DNA of 64,000 nucleotides from Vibrio tubiashii ATCC 19109 (GTDB lineage Bacteria; Pseudomonadota; Gammaproteobacteria; Enterobacterales; Vibrionaceae): NCBI RefSeq assembly GCF_000772105.1, contig NZ_CP009355.1, positions 1,702,583 to 1,766,582 of the forward strand, read 5' to 3'. Shown piece by piece: positions 52,854 to 61,591 of this stretch (position 1 is its first letter; each line of letters starts with the position of its first letter). The notes under the pieces were generated by a model. It saw only the letters and a program-made list of their open reading frames with translations, ran no database searches and was not told where the DNA came from. The position numbers and the translations under genes were made by a program.

Positions 52854-54101
52854 TTGCACACAGTAGAACAACTTAAAAGCGGAGCGCTTACAGGCATTCA
52901 GCGTCTTCAACTTTCTGAACAATTAACCGAGTTACCACAAGAGATCTTAGCCTTAGCTGATACGTTGGAAATTCTCGATGTTTCAAACAACCTTTTAAGT
53001 GAACTGCCGGAATGGCTCACTGAATTAAAGCAACTCAAGATAGTATTTGCTTCCAACAATCGCTTCACTCACCTGCCACTGGTTTTAGGTCGCTGTGACA
53101 AGCTTGAGATGGTCGGTTTTAAAAGTAACCAAATTGTTCGTGTCGCCGAAGAGTCATTGCCAGAGCAACTACGTTGGTTAATTTTGACCGATAACCAAAT
53201 CGCTAAGTTGCCAGAATCTTTGGGCCACCGCCCGCGCCTGCAGAAATTAGCCTTGGCGGGTAACAAACTGACATCACTACCCAACAGCTTTAACCAGTTG
53301 CTCAACTTGGAGTTAGTACGCCTGTCTGCAAATCAACTTGAGCGCTTCCCGAGCGTACTACTTGAGCTTCCTAAACTGGCGTGGATGGCTTTTGCAGGCA
53401 ACCCTTTCTGTGAAAGAACCAGTCTTGAAGAGAGTGTTCCACAAGTTGCTTCAAGCGCTTACAAGCTTAATCAGGTTTTAGGGCAAGGGGCTTCTGGGGT
53501 GATCTCTCACGCGGATTGGCTCGACGCCGATTTCGACTTCCCAGCCAATGTTGCGGTAAAAGTGTTTAAGGGGGATGTAACCAGTGATGGCTACCCTTGC
53601 GATGAGTTGCAAGCTTGCCTGCAAACAGGTCACCACAACAACCTTGTGAAATCTATCGCTCAAGTAAACGAGGACAATCACCTTGCCTTGGTGATGGAGT
53701 TGATCCCAGATAGCTACTTCAATCTTGGTCTACCACCAACATTACAAACCTGTACACGAGATGTTTTTAAGCAAGACTTCACCCTTTCGGTCAGTCAGAT
53801 TGAAAAGATTGTTGACCAGATGATGAATGTGTTTAATCACCTACACGATAACAAGGTATGTCATGGTGACCTCTACGCGCACAATGTGTTGGTCAACGAA
53901 CAAGGTGAGATGATATTTGGCGATTTTGGCGCCGCATCAGTCTACGACTACTTAACCGAAACCCAACAACGCGGTATTAGAAAGATTGAAGCTCGCGCTT
54001 TGGGGCACTTTATTGATGATCTACTTTCGGTGTGTAAGCCGATTGAGGCACAAACTGCGGCCTACAAAAGCTTGAAAAATTTAGCCCTTATTACTGGCTA
54101 A
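52854..54101 (+). CDS. Leucine-rich-repeat protein fused to a protein kinase
   Basis: A 415-residue soluble protein starting at a TTG (no ATG is available). Residues 15-185 are about seven bacterial-type LRRs (LEILDVSNNLLSELPEWL, LRWLILTDNQIAKLP, LQKLALAGNKLTSLP). Residues 205-415 are a small eukaryote-like kinase: glycine loop GQGASG (210-215), Lys236 in VAVKVF, HGDLYAHN (337-344, HGD for HRD) and DFG at 357-359. All key kinase residues are present, so it may be active on Ser/Thr or on a small molecule. The kinase is short in its C-lobe. It stands alone, and its partners are unknown. Confidence 0.85.
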   Translation: MHTVEQLKSGALTGIQRLQLSEQLTELPQEILALADTLEILDVSNNLLSELPEWLTELKQLKIVFASNNRFTHLPLVLGRCDKLEMVGFKSNQIVRVAEESLPEQLRWLILTDNQIAKLPESLGHRPRLQKLALAGNKLTSLPNSFNQLLNLELVRLSANQLERFPSVLLELPKLAWMAFAGNPFCERTSLEESVPQVASSAYKLNQVLGQGASGVISHADWLDADFDFPANVAVKVFKGDVTSDGYPCDELQACLQTGHHNNLVKSIAQVNEDNHLALVMELIPDSYFNLGLPPTLQTCTRDVFKQDFTLSVSQIEKIVDQMMNVFNHLHDNKVCHGDLYAHNVLVNEQGEMIFGDFGAASVYDYLTETQQRGIRKIEARALGHFIDDLLSVCKPIEAQTAAYKSLKNLALITG

Positions 54102-54179
54102 TCTTATCAGGTGTAGCGCTACTTTTGATTTGATAGCGAAACGACCATCAGTGCGTGATGGTCGTTTTCACTGAGAGAA

Positions 54180-54911
54180 CTACCGCCCACCCGCTATATC
54201 AATAAAAGAGCCGGTGACGAACGACGCCTCGTCAGACAGTAGCCAAGCAATAGAGTTCGCCACTTCCAATGCCGTTCCTCCGCGGCCTAGTGGAAGTTGT
54301 GGTCCAAGCCTATCTACTCGTCCTGGCTCACCCCCATCGGCGTGCATCTCAGTGTAAATACAGCCTGGCCTGACTCCATTAACACGAATATTACGTGACG
54401 CAAGCTCAAGTGACAGTCCTTTGGTTAACGAGTCCATCGCACCTTTAGAGGCCGCGTAGTCTACATATTCAAATGGCGCTCCTGTTCTTGATGCAGCGGA
54501 AGAGACGTTAACGATAGAGCCATTACTATCAAGCTGATTGATAAACGCCTTACAGCACAAAAAGCAGCTTATGACATTGGCATCCATTACCTTCTTGAAT
54601 CGTTCTAGGTCAATCTCGCTCAAGGTTGATTGAGTAAACAGAATTCCTGCATTGTTCACCAAATGAGTGATTGTGCCATAGCGCTGGGTAACTTGGGCAA
54701 ACATAGCTTCAACTTGCTCTTGGTCTGAAACATCAGCCTGAATCGCGAATGCCTCTCCACCTGTAGAAACAATCTGCTCAACCACTTCATCAGCACGCTG
54801 GTGGTTTTTAAGATAATTGACCGCGACGGTATAGCCTTGGCTTGCAAGAAGTTTTGCGGTTTCAGCGCCAATTCCCCTACCCGCTCCCGTTACAATAACC
54901 ACTTTATCCAT
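54180..54911 (-). CDS. Short-chain dehydrogenase/reductase
   Basis: A 243-residue classical SDR from the ATG at 54911 (MDKVVIVTGAGRGIG), preceded by AAAGGAAA. The cofactor loop is TGAGRGIG, then NNAG, the catalytic Ser in VNVSSAASRTG, and YxxxK in YAASKGAMD; IRVNGVRPGCIYTEM follows. It is probably an NAD(P)-dependent sugar or ketone reductase. It is immediately followed upstream (38 bp) by a LysR gene in the same direction, but the substrate is unknown. Confidence 0.88.
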   Translation of the reverse strand: MDKVVIVTGAGRGIGAETAKLLASQGYTVAVNYLKNHQRADEVVEQIVSTGGEAFAIQADVSDQEQVEAMFAQVTQRYGTITHLVNNAGILFTQSTLSEIDLERFKKVMDANVISCFLCCKAFINQLDSNGSIVNVSSAASRTGAPFEYVDYAASKGAMDSLTKGLSLELASRNIRVNGVRPGCIYTEMHADGGEPGRVDRLGPQLPLGRGGTALEVANSIAWLLSDEASFVTGSFIDIAGGR

Positions 54912-54949
54912 TTGATTTCCTTTACTCTTCAATTCCAATTGAGGTGACT

Positions 54950-55882
54950 TTACAGTGTAAAATCCGTTGGCTCTTGCATCTTCTCTACGCCAGCCATTAA
55001 GCGCTCTACCAACAAACTCAGCGCCTTAGGTTGATAGCGCCTTTGCTTATACACCAAGTAGGCTTGTCTAACACTGCGTTGATACTGGGGCAACACCCTA
55101 ACTAAGTTCATCCCTTTATGCACATGTCTGAAAGGCAACGACGCCACACCTAAACCTTTCTCTACAGCGCCACATACCGCCAAAATATCATTCACGATCA
55201 GCTTAGGCTTCACGCTCATCACATCAACCAGATGCTCTTGCTCATACACGGAAATGTCTAGAGCATGATCAACGCTGACCCAGTCAAGCTGACTCAAAGA
55301 GGCAAGATCGTTAACCTCCCCTACTTTGGTTAAGTATTCAGGACTGGCAAAAAAAGCATGGCGAGCTTTAAATAAAGGTCTGGCGATCATGTCATTCATC
55401 TCAGCCAAGTCGAAGGTGATCAACAAATCTCGGTCAGTCTGCGGTACTGCTTGCTCTTGGCTAAGCACCAAGTCGAGCGATACTTTGGGATAGTCAACCA
55501 AAAACTGCTCGACCACCTCCCCCACAAAGGCTCGATAAAAGTTGTGTGGAATAGCAAGCTTTATCTTGCCTGACACTTCCTGTGTATCAGATAGCATTTG
55601 TCCGAAGCCAGACTCGACCGATTCCATGCCACTTCTAAGCAACTCAAAGGCTTCTGAGCCACTTTGTGTTGCAACTAGCTCTCTGCCCTTCTTTTCCAAT
55701 AATCGCGTATTGAGGCGCTGTTCAAGCGCAGATAAGCGGCGTGACATGGTCGAAACAGGAAGCTGAAGCTTTTTAGAAGCCGACAGCAAAGAGCCTTCTT
55801 CCACCACACTACAAAACAAATAGAGATCATCCATGTTTCCAAATATGGAATTCATACTTCTATACCTGCTTATTTTTTTCAC
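54950..55882 (-). CDS. LysR-family transcriptional regulator
   Basis: A 310-residue LysR protein, with the HTH in VVEEGSLLSASKKLQLPVSTMSRRLSALE. The effector domain begins near GKIKLAIPHNFYR. Starts further in (MNSIFGNMDDL or MDDLYLF) are equally possible. It lies between the SDR gene (same direction, 38 bp) and a divergent DUF2798 gene, and may regulate both. Confidence 0.85.
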   Translation of the reverse strand: MKKISRYRSMNSIFGNMDDLYLFCSVVEEGSLLSASKKLQLPVSTMSRRLSALEQRLNTRLLEKKGRELVATQSGSEAFELLRSGMESVESGFGQMLSDTQEVSGKIKLAIPHNFYRAFVGEVVEQFLVDYPKVSLDLVLSQEQAVPQTDRDLLITFDLAEMNDMIARPLFKARHAFFASPEYLTKVGEVNDLASLSQLDWVSVDHALDISVYEQEHLVDVMSVKPKLIVNDILAVCGAVEKGLGVASLPFRHVHKGMNLVRVLPQYQRSVRQAYLVYKQRRYQPKALSLLVERLMAGVEKMQEPTDFTL

Positions 55883-55938
55883 TATTGGATAGTTATATCC
55901 TTAAATACATCAGAACAACAACAAGAAGAGGAGAATTT

Positions 55939-56175
55939 ATGAGCCGCAAACATTTTTGGATTTCCGCCCTGCTTTCGTCTTTGACCATGGCCATCATTAT
56001 GTCGGGATTAATTTCTGGCTATAAACTGGGTTTTAGTAACGAGTGGCCAGCAATTTGGCTAGATAGCTTTCTTCTGGCATGGCCAGCAGCGCTAACACTT
56101 AACTTGACTGTCTTACCGCAAATTAGAAAGTTGTCTAACTGGTTAGCTGGCGCAAACGCTGTCTCGCAGGCTTAG
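55939..56175 (+). CDS. DUF2798 small membrane protein
   Basis: A 78-residue protein from the ATG at 55939 with AAGAGGAGAA just ahead; the longer frame from 55885 has no such site. Two hydrophobic segments (about 8-28 and 42-62) with the DUF2798 pattern: LMSGLISG-like IIMSGLISGYKLG, then WLDSFLLAWPAALTLNLTVLPQIRKL. The function is unknown. It is divergent from the LysR gene. Confidence 0.85.
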   Translation: MSRKHFWISALLSSLTMAIIMSGLISGYKLGFSNEWPAIWLDSFLLAWPAALTLNLTVLPQIRKLSNWLAGANAVSQA

Positions 56176-56183
56176 AGCGTTTA

Positions 56184-56214
56184 AAAAAACAAAAGGGGAC
56201 CTCATGTCCCCTTG
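56184..56214 (-). terminator. Terminator of the LprI-like gene
   Basis: Stem AAGGGGAC (56193-56200) with GTCCCCTT (56206-56213). On the minus strand it is followed by TTGTTTTTTT. It may also stop readthrough from the DUF2798 gene. Confidence 0.8.
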
Positions 56215-56232
56215 TCATATTTGTTCGTACCA

Positions 56233-57465
56233 CTATGGCGTGATAATACCTTGCAACTCTTGCTCTCGTTGAGCCGTTATCCAGTTGAGGCATTGCTCTT
56301 TTAACTGTGGCTCGACTGACGCGATCAAGCGACATGTCGCATCGCGATGTTTAATCCACTGTCTTTGCACTTCTCTTACATCATCAGCTTGTGGTTTTGG
56401 CATCGCATAGTCTTCAGATGGCAGTTTAAGCGCACTCATTAACTTTTTGTATGTCGCATTTAACTGGCTATCTGTTTCACTGAGTGGCGTGGAAATTGCC
56501 TCTATATCGCCTTGAATGGCTTTCTCTAGCGTTGAAAGATAAAGATCCTTCTGCGACTGAATCGAGTCTATTATCCAAGCAGTACGCCCCGTACCACCAT
56601 GCATTTCTTCTTGCTGCGCTTTGAGCGTGACATAATCTTCCATCTCTTTATAGGCGAGATTCAACAGAGCTAGGCTCTCCCCTGGCAGTTTTTCCGTTAA
56701 CGCGGAAAGCTCACTTTGGCGACGTTTCTCCTGCTCTACGGCATCCCTATCAGCGCAATACCCAGCACCCGCGCCACTGGTCACGTAATGACAAAGGTTA
56801 AAAGGCACCACTTGATCATTTTTCCAATGCTTATAATAATCAGTAACCGCGAATGACAGCTCTGCTGGCACATCACCACCACGCGTGATCAACCAAAACA
56901 CCAGCTCCGGATCGGGTTTACCAAACTGACTTCCCTCTTTTGAAGCTTGTTCAGCTAACTCCCATACATCGTAGAAGGGCCAATCTCCATCTTCATCCTC
57001 TACCTGATAAGTTTTAAAGAACGCATCAGGGTTACGCTCGGGGAGTTCGGCTGCGTAAGTCAGTACTTGCACCTTTTCTTGTTCGTCATAGAGAGACAAA
57101 CTAGGATTTTTCTGTTTGGCTTTATAGTAAGTCTCTAGTGCGGCTTTAGGATCAGACATTCTAATGCTGCCTGCGCGGAAAAAGACCTTATCTAGATAGT
57201 ATTTTAGCGCCTCTTGATGACCATGGACTGCGGCTTGCTGCAAATGGTAGACACTCTCTTCATCCGTTAAAGTGTATTGGTAAGCAAGTCTAAAGTGCGC
57301 TTCTGCACTGTCCTGCTCAGCTGCCTGAGTAAACAAAGTCTGCGCTTGTTTTTGATCGCCTGCTTCATAGAGCTGCTGCGCTTTCGTCACGAGATCCAGC
57401 TCGGTTGAAACGGCGGAAAAAGCCAAGCTACAACCCAATACAATCGGAGTAAATTTGGTCATCAT
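56233..57465 (-). CDS. Secreted protein with Sel1-like repeats and a C-terminal LprI (DUF1311) domain
   Basis: A 410-residue protein with a signal peptide (MTKFTPIVLGCSLAFSAVST). A repeat region of Sel1/TPR type follows (about 25-90; LYEAGDQKQAQTLFTQAAEQDSAEAHFRLA), a middle region without known domains, and at the C-terminus a DUF1311 pattern (QLNATYKKLMSAL, then QRQWIKHRDATCRLI and C in LKEQCLNW). LprI-type domains can inhibit lysozyme. It is monocistronic. Confidence 0.75.
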   Translation of the reverse strand: MMTKFTPIVLGCSLAFSAVSTELDLVTKAQQLYEAGDQKQAQTLFTQAAEQDSAEAHFRLAYQYTLTDEESVYHLQQAAVHGHQEALKYYLDKVFFRAGSIRMSDPKAALETYYKAKQKNPSLSLYDEQEKVQVLTYAAELPERNPDAFFKTYQVEDEDGDWPFYDVWELAEQASKEGSQFGKPDPELVFWLITRGGDVPAELSFAVTDYYKHWKNDQVVPFNLCHYVTSGAGAGYCADRDAVEQEKRRQSELSALTEKLPGESLALLNLAYKEMEDYVTLKAQQEEMHGGTGRTAWIIDSIQSQKDLYLSTLEKAIQGDIEAISTPLSETDSQLNATYKKLMSALKLPSEDYAMPKPQADDVREVQRQWIKHRDATCRLIASVEPQLKEQCLNWITAQREQELQGIITP

Positions 57466-57547
57466 TGGTCCATCAATAACAGAGTGAGCAGAATGAGTAC
57501 TCTTTCGAGTTTGGTATCAGCCCTATTTTTAACACGCGCAAACAAAA

Positions 57548-57576
57548 AAAGGGATCGAATCGATCCCTTTTTAGTT
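57548..57576. terminator. Terminator behind the YeeN-like gene
   Basis: A symmetrical AAAAAGGGATCGA / TCGATCCCTTTTT pair (57548-57574) with A- and T-runs on either side. The 1-base centre means the loop opens in practice. It serves the minus-strand gene, and readthrough from either side. Confidence 0.75.
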
Positions 57577-57600
57577 TATCTGATTTTCAGCGCTTAGCGA

Positions 57601-58317
57601 TTACAGCTCAGCGTTGTGGTAAACCTGCTGAACGTCATCACAGTCATCAAGAAGGTCTAAGAACTTCTGGAATTTCTCTGCATCTTCACCCGCAACTGGC
57701 GTGTGAGTTTGAGGTACGAAAGTGATCTCTTCTACATCAAGAGTCAGGTCTGGGAACGCACCGTTTAGAGCAGTCTTAGTTTTGAAGAACTCAGTGTGAG
57801 GAGCGAAAACCGTAATCACGCCATCTTCAAGTTCAACGTCAGTCACGTCTACGTCTTCCATCATCAGCGTTTCTAGAATGATCTCATCATCATCGCCTTT
57901 GAACTGGAATACTGCTTGGTGATCAAACATGTGTGAAACAGAACCTTCAACACCAATTTTCGCACCTGTTTTAACGAAGCACTGGCGTACATCTTGGAAA
58001 GTACGGTTACCGTTGTCAGTTAGACAATCAACGATGACGCTTGTGCCGCCAGGTCCAAAGCCTTCGTAGCGCGCAGGAACGTAATCTTCACCGCCACCAC
58101 CAGTTGCTTTATCGATCGCTTTTTCGATAACGTGCGCAGGAACTTGGTCTTTTTTCGCTTTTGCGATCAGGTGCTTAAGAGACAAGTTCATGTCTGGGTC
58201 TGCACCGCCATTTTTCGCGCACATGTAAATTTCTTTACCGTATTTGGAATAAACTTTAATTTTTGCGCCTGCAGTTTTAGCCATTGAGGCTTTGCGCACT
58301 TCAAAACTTCTTCCCAT
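57601..58317 (-). CDS. YebC/TACO1-family protein (YeeN type)
   Basis: A 238-residue YebC-family protein. It begins [31 protein letters not shown], the YeeN version of the start (YebC has AGHSKWANIKHRK). The family block [38 protein letters not shown] (landmark) is present. Members act as transcription regulators or ease translation through difficult sequence. Vibrios have both YebC and YeeN versions. It is monocistronic, with its own terminator. Confidence 0.88.
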   Translation of the reverse strand: MGRSFEVRKASMAKTAGAKIKVYSKYGKEIYMCAKNGGADPDMNLSLKHLIAKAKKDQVPAHVIEKAIDKATGGGGEDYVPARYEGFGPGGTSVIVDCLTDNGNRTFQDVRQCFVKTGAKIGVEGSVSHMFDHQAVFQFKGDDDEIILETLMMEDVDVTDVELEDGVITVFAPHTEFFKTKTALNGAFPDLTLDVEEITFVPQTHTPVAGEDAEKFQKFLDLLDDCDDVQQVYHNAEL

Positions 58318-58409
58318 CGGGATGTTCTCTCTAATTCAATTTAACGCGAAGGATTTTAGCAAAAAGCGAGCACATTTCAATTTCTCGCCTTGCAGAGGAA
58401 ATGGTTACG

Positions 58410-58619
58410 TTACGCGACGCCCATTACTCGCTTATATTTAGCAACAGACTCTAGGAATGAAGCCTTTTCTTCTTCATCGACAATTTTGGCTGCCTCCTGA
58501 TCAATCTCATCAGGCACAGCTTTCGCTTCACGAAGCTTCCAAACCAAAAAAGAGGCTTGCTTATCAAGTTCAATCTTGTTTTTTTCGCTTGCAGGGAGAG
58601 TTGACAGGTTTATCGACAT
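58410..58619 (-). CDS. DUF3283 small protein
   Basis: A 69-residue soluble, highly charged protein (MSINLSTLPASEKNKIELDKQ; ends YKRVMGVA) of the DUF3283 family found in Vibrio and relatives. The function is unknown. It is a lone gene. Confidence 0.8.
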   Translation of the reverse strand: MSINLSTLPASEKNKIELDKQASFLVWKLREAKAVPDEIDQEAAKIVDEEEKASFLESVAKYKRVMGVA

Positions 58620-58730
58620 AGCAAAATTTAAATCTGTAAAAATATGGGAAGGGAATATACCACACCCAAAGCGAATGTAGCGAGGAATTGCAGTGGGAGT
58701 GAAGGGTTAGATCAAAAAACTCTCAAAAAC

Positions 58731-58760
58731 AAAGGGTGGCTTTCCTGTGCCACCCTTAGG
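58731..58760 (-). terminator. Terminator of the DUF3545 gene
   Basis: AAGGGTGGC (58732-58740) pairs with GCCACCCTT (58749-58757); on the minus strand TGTTTTTGAG follows. Confidence 0.75.
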
Positions 58761-58782
58761 TAATCGCATATGTGTGTCACAA

Positions 58783-58980
58783 CTAGTGCAGAATGCCTAG
58801 TTCTTTTGCCTCTTCGATAGTTAACCCACTCTCACGAATCTCTTTTAATGCTTCGATACGACGACGAGCTTCGGCAGATTTGGCACCCTTAGTCGGCTTT
58901 TGTGACTCTACTTCTTCCGTGAAGTCCCACTTGCCAGCAATTTTACTCATTTCATCATGGTCAATAGAATTAATGGACAT
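58783..58980 (-). CDS. DUF3545 small protein
   Basis: A 65-residue acidic protein from the ATG at 58980, with CGGAGGTTATT before it. It starts MSINSIDHDEMSKIAGKWD and ends in a helical EARRRIEALKEIRESGLTIE segment and GILH. DUF3545 proteins occur in Vibrio and relatives with no known function. A longer in-frame start to 59061 has no ribosome site. Confidence 0.8.
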   Translation of the reverse strand: MSINSIDHDEMSKIAGKWDFTEEVESQKPTKGAKSAEARRRIEALKEIRESGLTIEEAKELGILH

Positions 58981-59340
58981 AATAACCTCCGAACAAACCA
59001 TGCTAGGGACAGGTAATCTGTAGCAAAACCTCTCGCCCCTTGTTAAGAATTTTAGCTCCATAATGTGATTGTGCTAATAGTTCAGAAACTCTTACTGTTT
59101 TTTGTATAAATAAGTTTTGCGCCTGCCGTTGTCGCACAGTACATTTAAAGGATTACCCCTACAGAAATGAAGGCGATCCGGGTCTCATTTTTTCTTAAGC
59201 GTTTTCTTCTCAAACCCCCAGTGCTGAACACATTCTGAGCGCATTTTTCGAGTCACTTCACTGTTTTCAATCGTACTTCTTTTCACTCAAAAAATAAGAG
59301 TTAATGATAATCATTATCTTTTGTGTTTTTGAGTAAGATT
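58981..59340. other. 360-bp gap with promoters and a Fur box
   Basis: It holds the leftward promoter of the DUF3545 gene and the rightward promoter of the ABC ATPase pair, with a Fur box at its right end. A weak hairpin-like stretch near 59165-59192 (AATGA...TCATT then T-run) was seen but not assigned. No gene was found. Confidence 0.45.
59303..59318. promoter_or_regulatory. Fur box upstream of the ATPase operon
   Basis: AATGATAATCATTATC matches the 19-base Fur consensus (GATAATGATAATCATTATC) closely and is symmetrical around ATAATCATTAT. It lies 22 bases before the ATG at 59341, so iron should repress the operon. Confidence 0.8.
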
Positions 59341-60189
59341 ATGAGTAAACTAACCAGCACGCATGCCTATCATGCAGACCCGATCATCAAGATTCGGGAT
59401 TTATGTGTCGACTACATTACCGACACGGGCGACTTCAACGCGGTAAAGTCAGTCAGTTTTGACATTGGTAAAGGTGAAATATTTGGCCTTGCCGGCGAAT
59501 CAGGTTGTGGTAAAAGCACCATCGCTTTTGCAATTAATCGTCTACATAAGCCACCTGCGTTTATCTCTGGCGGTGAAATTCATTTCGAGGGGCAAGACCT
59601 ACTTAGGCTATCCGATAAAGATCTCGGCGCTATCCGCTGGAGCGAAATCGCTATGGTCTTTCAAAGTGCCATGAACTCACTTAATCCCGTCCTGCCAATT
59701 CAAGAGCAATTTGCCGATGTACTGCGCCACCATAGAGGCATGAGTGAGGAACAAGCCAAAGATCGCGCAGAAAAACTACTCGATTTAGTCAACATTCCCC
59801 GAGAGCGACTCACTGAGTACCCTCACCAGTTCAGTGGTGGTATGAGACAGAGATTAGTCATCGCGATTGCTCTATCACTCAATCCAAAGCTGATCATTAT
59901 GGATGAGCCGACTACAGCACTCGATGTGGTGGTCCAGCGCGAAATATTGCAGCAAATCTATCAGCTACGTGAAGAGTTTGGATTCTCGGTGCTGTTTATT
60001 ACCCACGATTTAGCTCTGATGAGCCAATTGTGCGATCGCATTGCCATCATGCGCCATGGCGAAATTGTCGAGGTCAATCAATCTAAGCAAATTCGCAACA
60101 ACCCTCAGCACCCATATACACAAAAACTGTGGGCTTCATTCCCGAACATTCACGAAGGTAAACATCAACAGCAAGGAGCCCTCGCATGA
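59341..60189 (+). CDS. Oligopeptide-type ABC ATPase (DppD/OppD-like)
   Basis: A 282-residue ATPase from the ATG at 59341 (a GTG at 59323 adds six residues and overlaps the promoter). Walker A GESGCGKST, signature FSGGMRQR, Walker B LIIMDEPT and the His switch ITHDLA are intact. The HPYTQKLWAS ending is typical of the peptide/nickel transporter group. No permease or binding-protein gene is adjacent. The Fur box suggests iron or siderophore use. It overlaps the next ATPase by 4 bp. Confidence 0.88.
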   Translation: MSKLTSTHAYHADPIIKIRDLCVDYITDTGDFNAVKSVSFDIGKGEIFGLAGESGCGKSTIAFAINRLHKPPAFISGGEIHFEGQDLLRLSDKDLGAIRWSEIAMVFQSAMNSLNPVLPIQEQFADVLRHHRGMSEEQAKDRAEKLLDLVNIPRERLTEYPHQFSGGMRQRLVIAIALSLNPKLIIMDEPTTALDVVVQREILQQIYQLREEFGFSVLFITHDLALMSQLCDRIAIMRHGEIVEVNQSKQIRNNPQHPYTQKLWASFPNIHEGKHQQQGALA

Positions 60190-61118
60190 GCCAACCCATC
60201 ATTCAACTTAACAATGTGGTTAAAGAGTTCACTATTGGTGGTGGATTTGCGTCTGTTGAGCGATTCAAAGCCCTGCAAGGGATAACCCTCAACCTGCATA
60301 AAGGCCGTACCTTAGCGCTAGTTGGAGAGTCTGGCTGCGGTAAGAGTACTTGCGCACGCTTGATCACTAAGGTTTACCCAACCACCTCAGGCGAGATCCT
60401 GTTTAACGGTAAGAACATCGATGAAATCACCAGTAAGAAAGAGCTGCTAGATTATCGCAGCAAGGTGCAAATGGTGTTTCAAGACCCATTTGGCTCATTA
60501 AATCCAACCCAAACCATTGAGCACCATTTAACTCGTCCACTGAAGATACACAAACAAGTGGCAAACAAAGCCGATATTCCCGATAGGCTGAAGGAGCTGA
60601 TCGAGTTAGTGGAACTGGCTCCTGATACAGTAGACAAGTACCCACATGAACTAAGCGGTGGCCAAAGACAAAGGGTGAACCTGGCAAGAGCGCTCGCGGT
60701 AGGCGCTGAGGTAATTCTTGCTGATGAGCCAACCTCAATGTTGGATGTCTCCATTCGTCTCGGTGTCCTCAACCTGATGCAACGAATGAAGAAAGAGCTC
60801 GGTATTGGTTTTTTGTACATTACCCACGACCTTGCGACCGCACACTACATTGCCGAAGAAACGGCAGTGATGTATAAGGGGCAAATTGTTGAATGGGGCG
60901 ATACTCAAGCGATCTTAACCGATCCGCAACATCCTTACACCAAACTACTGATCTCTGCGGTCCCCGATCCCGATCTGCCATTTGGTCAATTAGTGGAAAA
61001 TGAACCAAACTATTCTTTAGATGCTGATCAGATCCGTGAGCAAAGTGCGATTGTCAAAGATGGGCTTGATCAAGTCGGACCAAATCACTTTGTAAAACAA
61101 TGGGTTAAGGCAGCATGA
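60186..61118 (+). CDS. Oligopeptide-type ABC ATPase (DppF/OppF-like)
   Basis: A 310-residue ATPase. Walker A GESGCGKST, MVFQDPFGSLNPTQT (the OppF-type Q loop), signature LSGGQRQR, Walker B VILADEPTSMLDVS and switch YITHDLATAHY are visible. It pairs with the OppD-like ATPase, overlapping it by 4 bp (ATGA), and overlaps the next gene likewise. The two ATPases would make a heterodimer but must borrow membrane subunits from another locus. Confidence 0.88.
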   Translation: MSQPIIQLNNVVKEFTIGGGFASVERFKALQGITLNLHKGRTLALVGESGCGKSTCARLITKVYPTTSGEILFNGKNIDEITSKKELLDYRSKVQMVFQDPFGSLNPTQTIEHHLTRPLKIHKQVANKADIPDRLKELIELVELAPDTVDKYPHELSGGQRQRVNLARALAVGAEVILADEPTSMLDVSIRLGVLNLMQRMKKELGIGFLYITHDLATAHYIAEETAVMYKGQIVEWGDTQAILTDPQHPYTKLLISAVPDPDLPFGQLVENEPNYSLDADQIREQSAIVKDGLDQVGPNHFVKQWVKAA

Positions 61119-61591
61119 GTCAATTAGATACGTGGGTAGAACAGATCGGGATCTGGTATCAACACCGAAAACATGATCAAGGGAATAATCTTGAATCATT
61201 GATCCTGTCGCCTCCAGAGCAAATTTGGGGGCCGTTAATTTCCGATCAGCAGAGTAAGGCGATTGCCTGTTGGTTAGATGGTTGCCTGCGTATCTTTAAT
61301 CATGCTCGTTACGACGCGCCTGATAAAGCGTACCAGTTTCTACAACTGGCCTATAGCAAACTGCAAAATGTGGTTTCGAATCCGGCCAGTGAGCTAGAAC
61401 TAAAAGATTGGTGTATGAAGCGCATGCAGCACCTGACAGTATTAAGCTTGGAGTTCTGCAATCAACAAAGTCATTGCAGCTGGCAGGAAGAATCTCATCA
61501 ATTGATCGATGCCCATGTTCAGTTTATGGCAGCCCATGCTTGGAATGAACCGCGGAACGATGATCAAGGAATATCGAGTGTAAAACACTAA
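61115..61591 (+). CDS. Hypothetical protein in the Fur-box operon
   Basis: A 158-residue soluble, helix-rich protein overlapping the second ATPase by 4 bp (ATGA), so it is translated with it. It begins MSQLDTWVEQIGIWYQHRKH and has many Trp, Gln and Cys (about six Cys). I do not recognise the family. Two RctB-iteron-like 12-mers fall inside the gene, at 61173 (coding HDQG) and 61560 (coding DDQG). Confidence 0.75.
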   Translation: MSQLDTWVEQIGIWYQHRKHDQGNNLESLILSPPEQIWGPLISDQQSKAIACWLDGCLRIFNHARYDAPDKAYQFLQLAYSKLQNVVSNPASELELKDWCMKRMQHLTVLSLEFCNQQSHCSWQEESHQLIDAHVQFMAAHAWNEPRNDDQGISSVKH

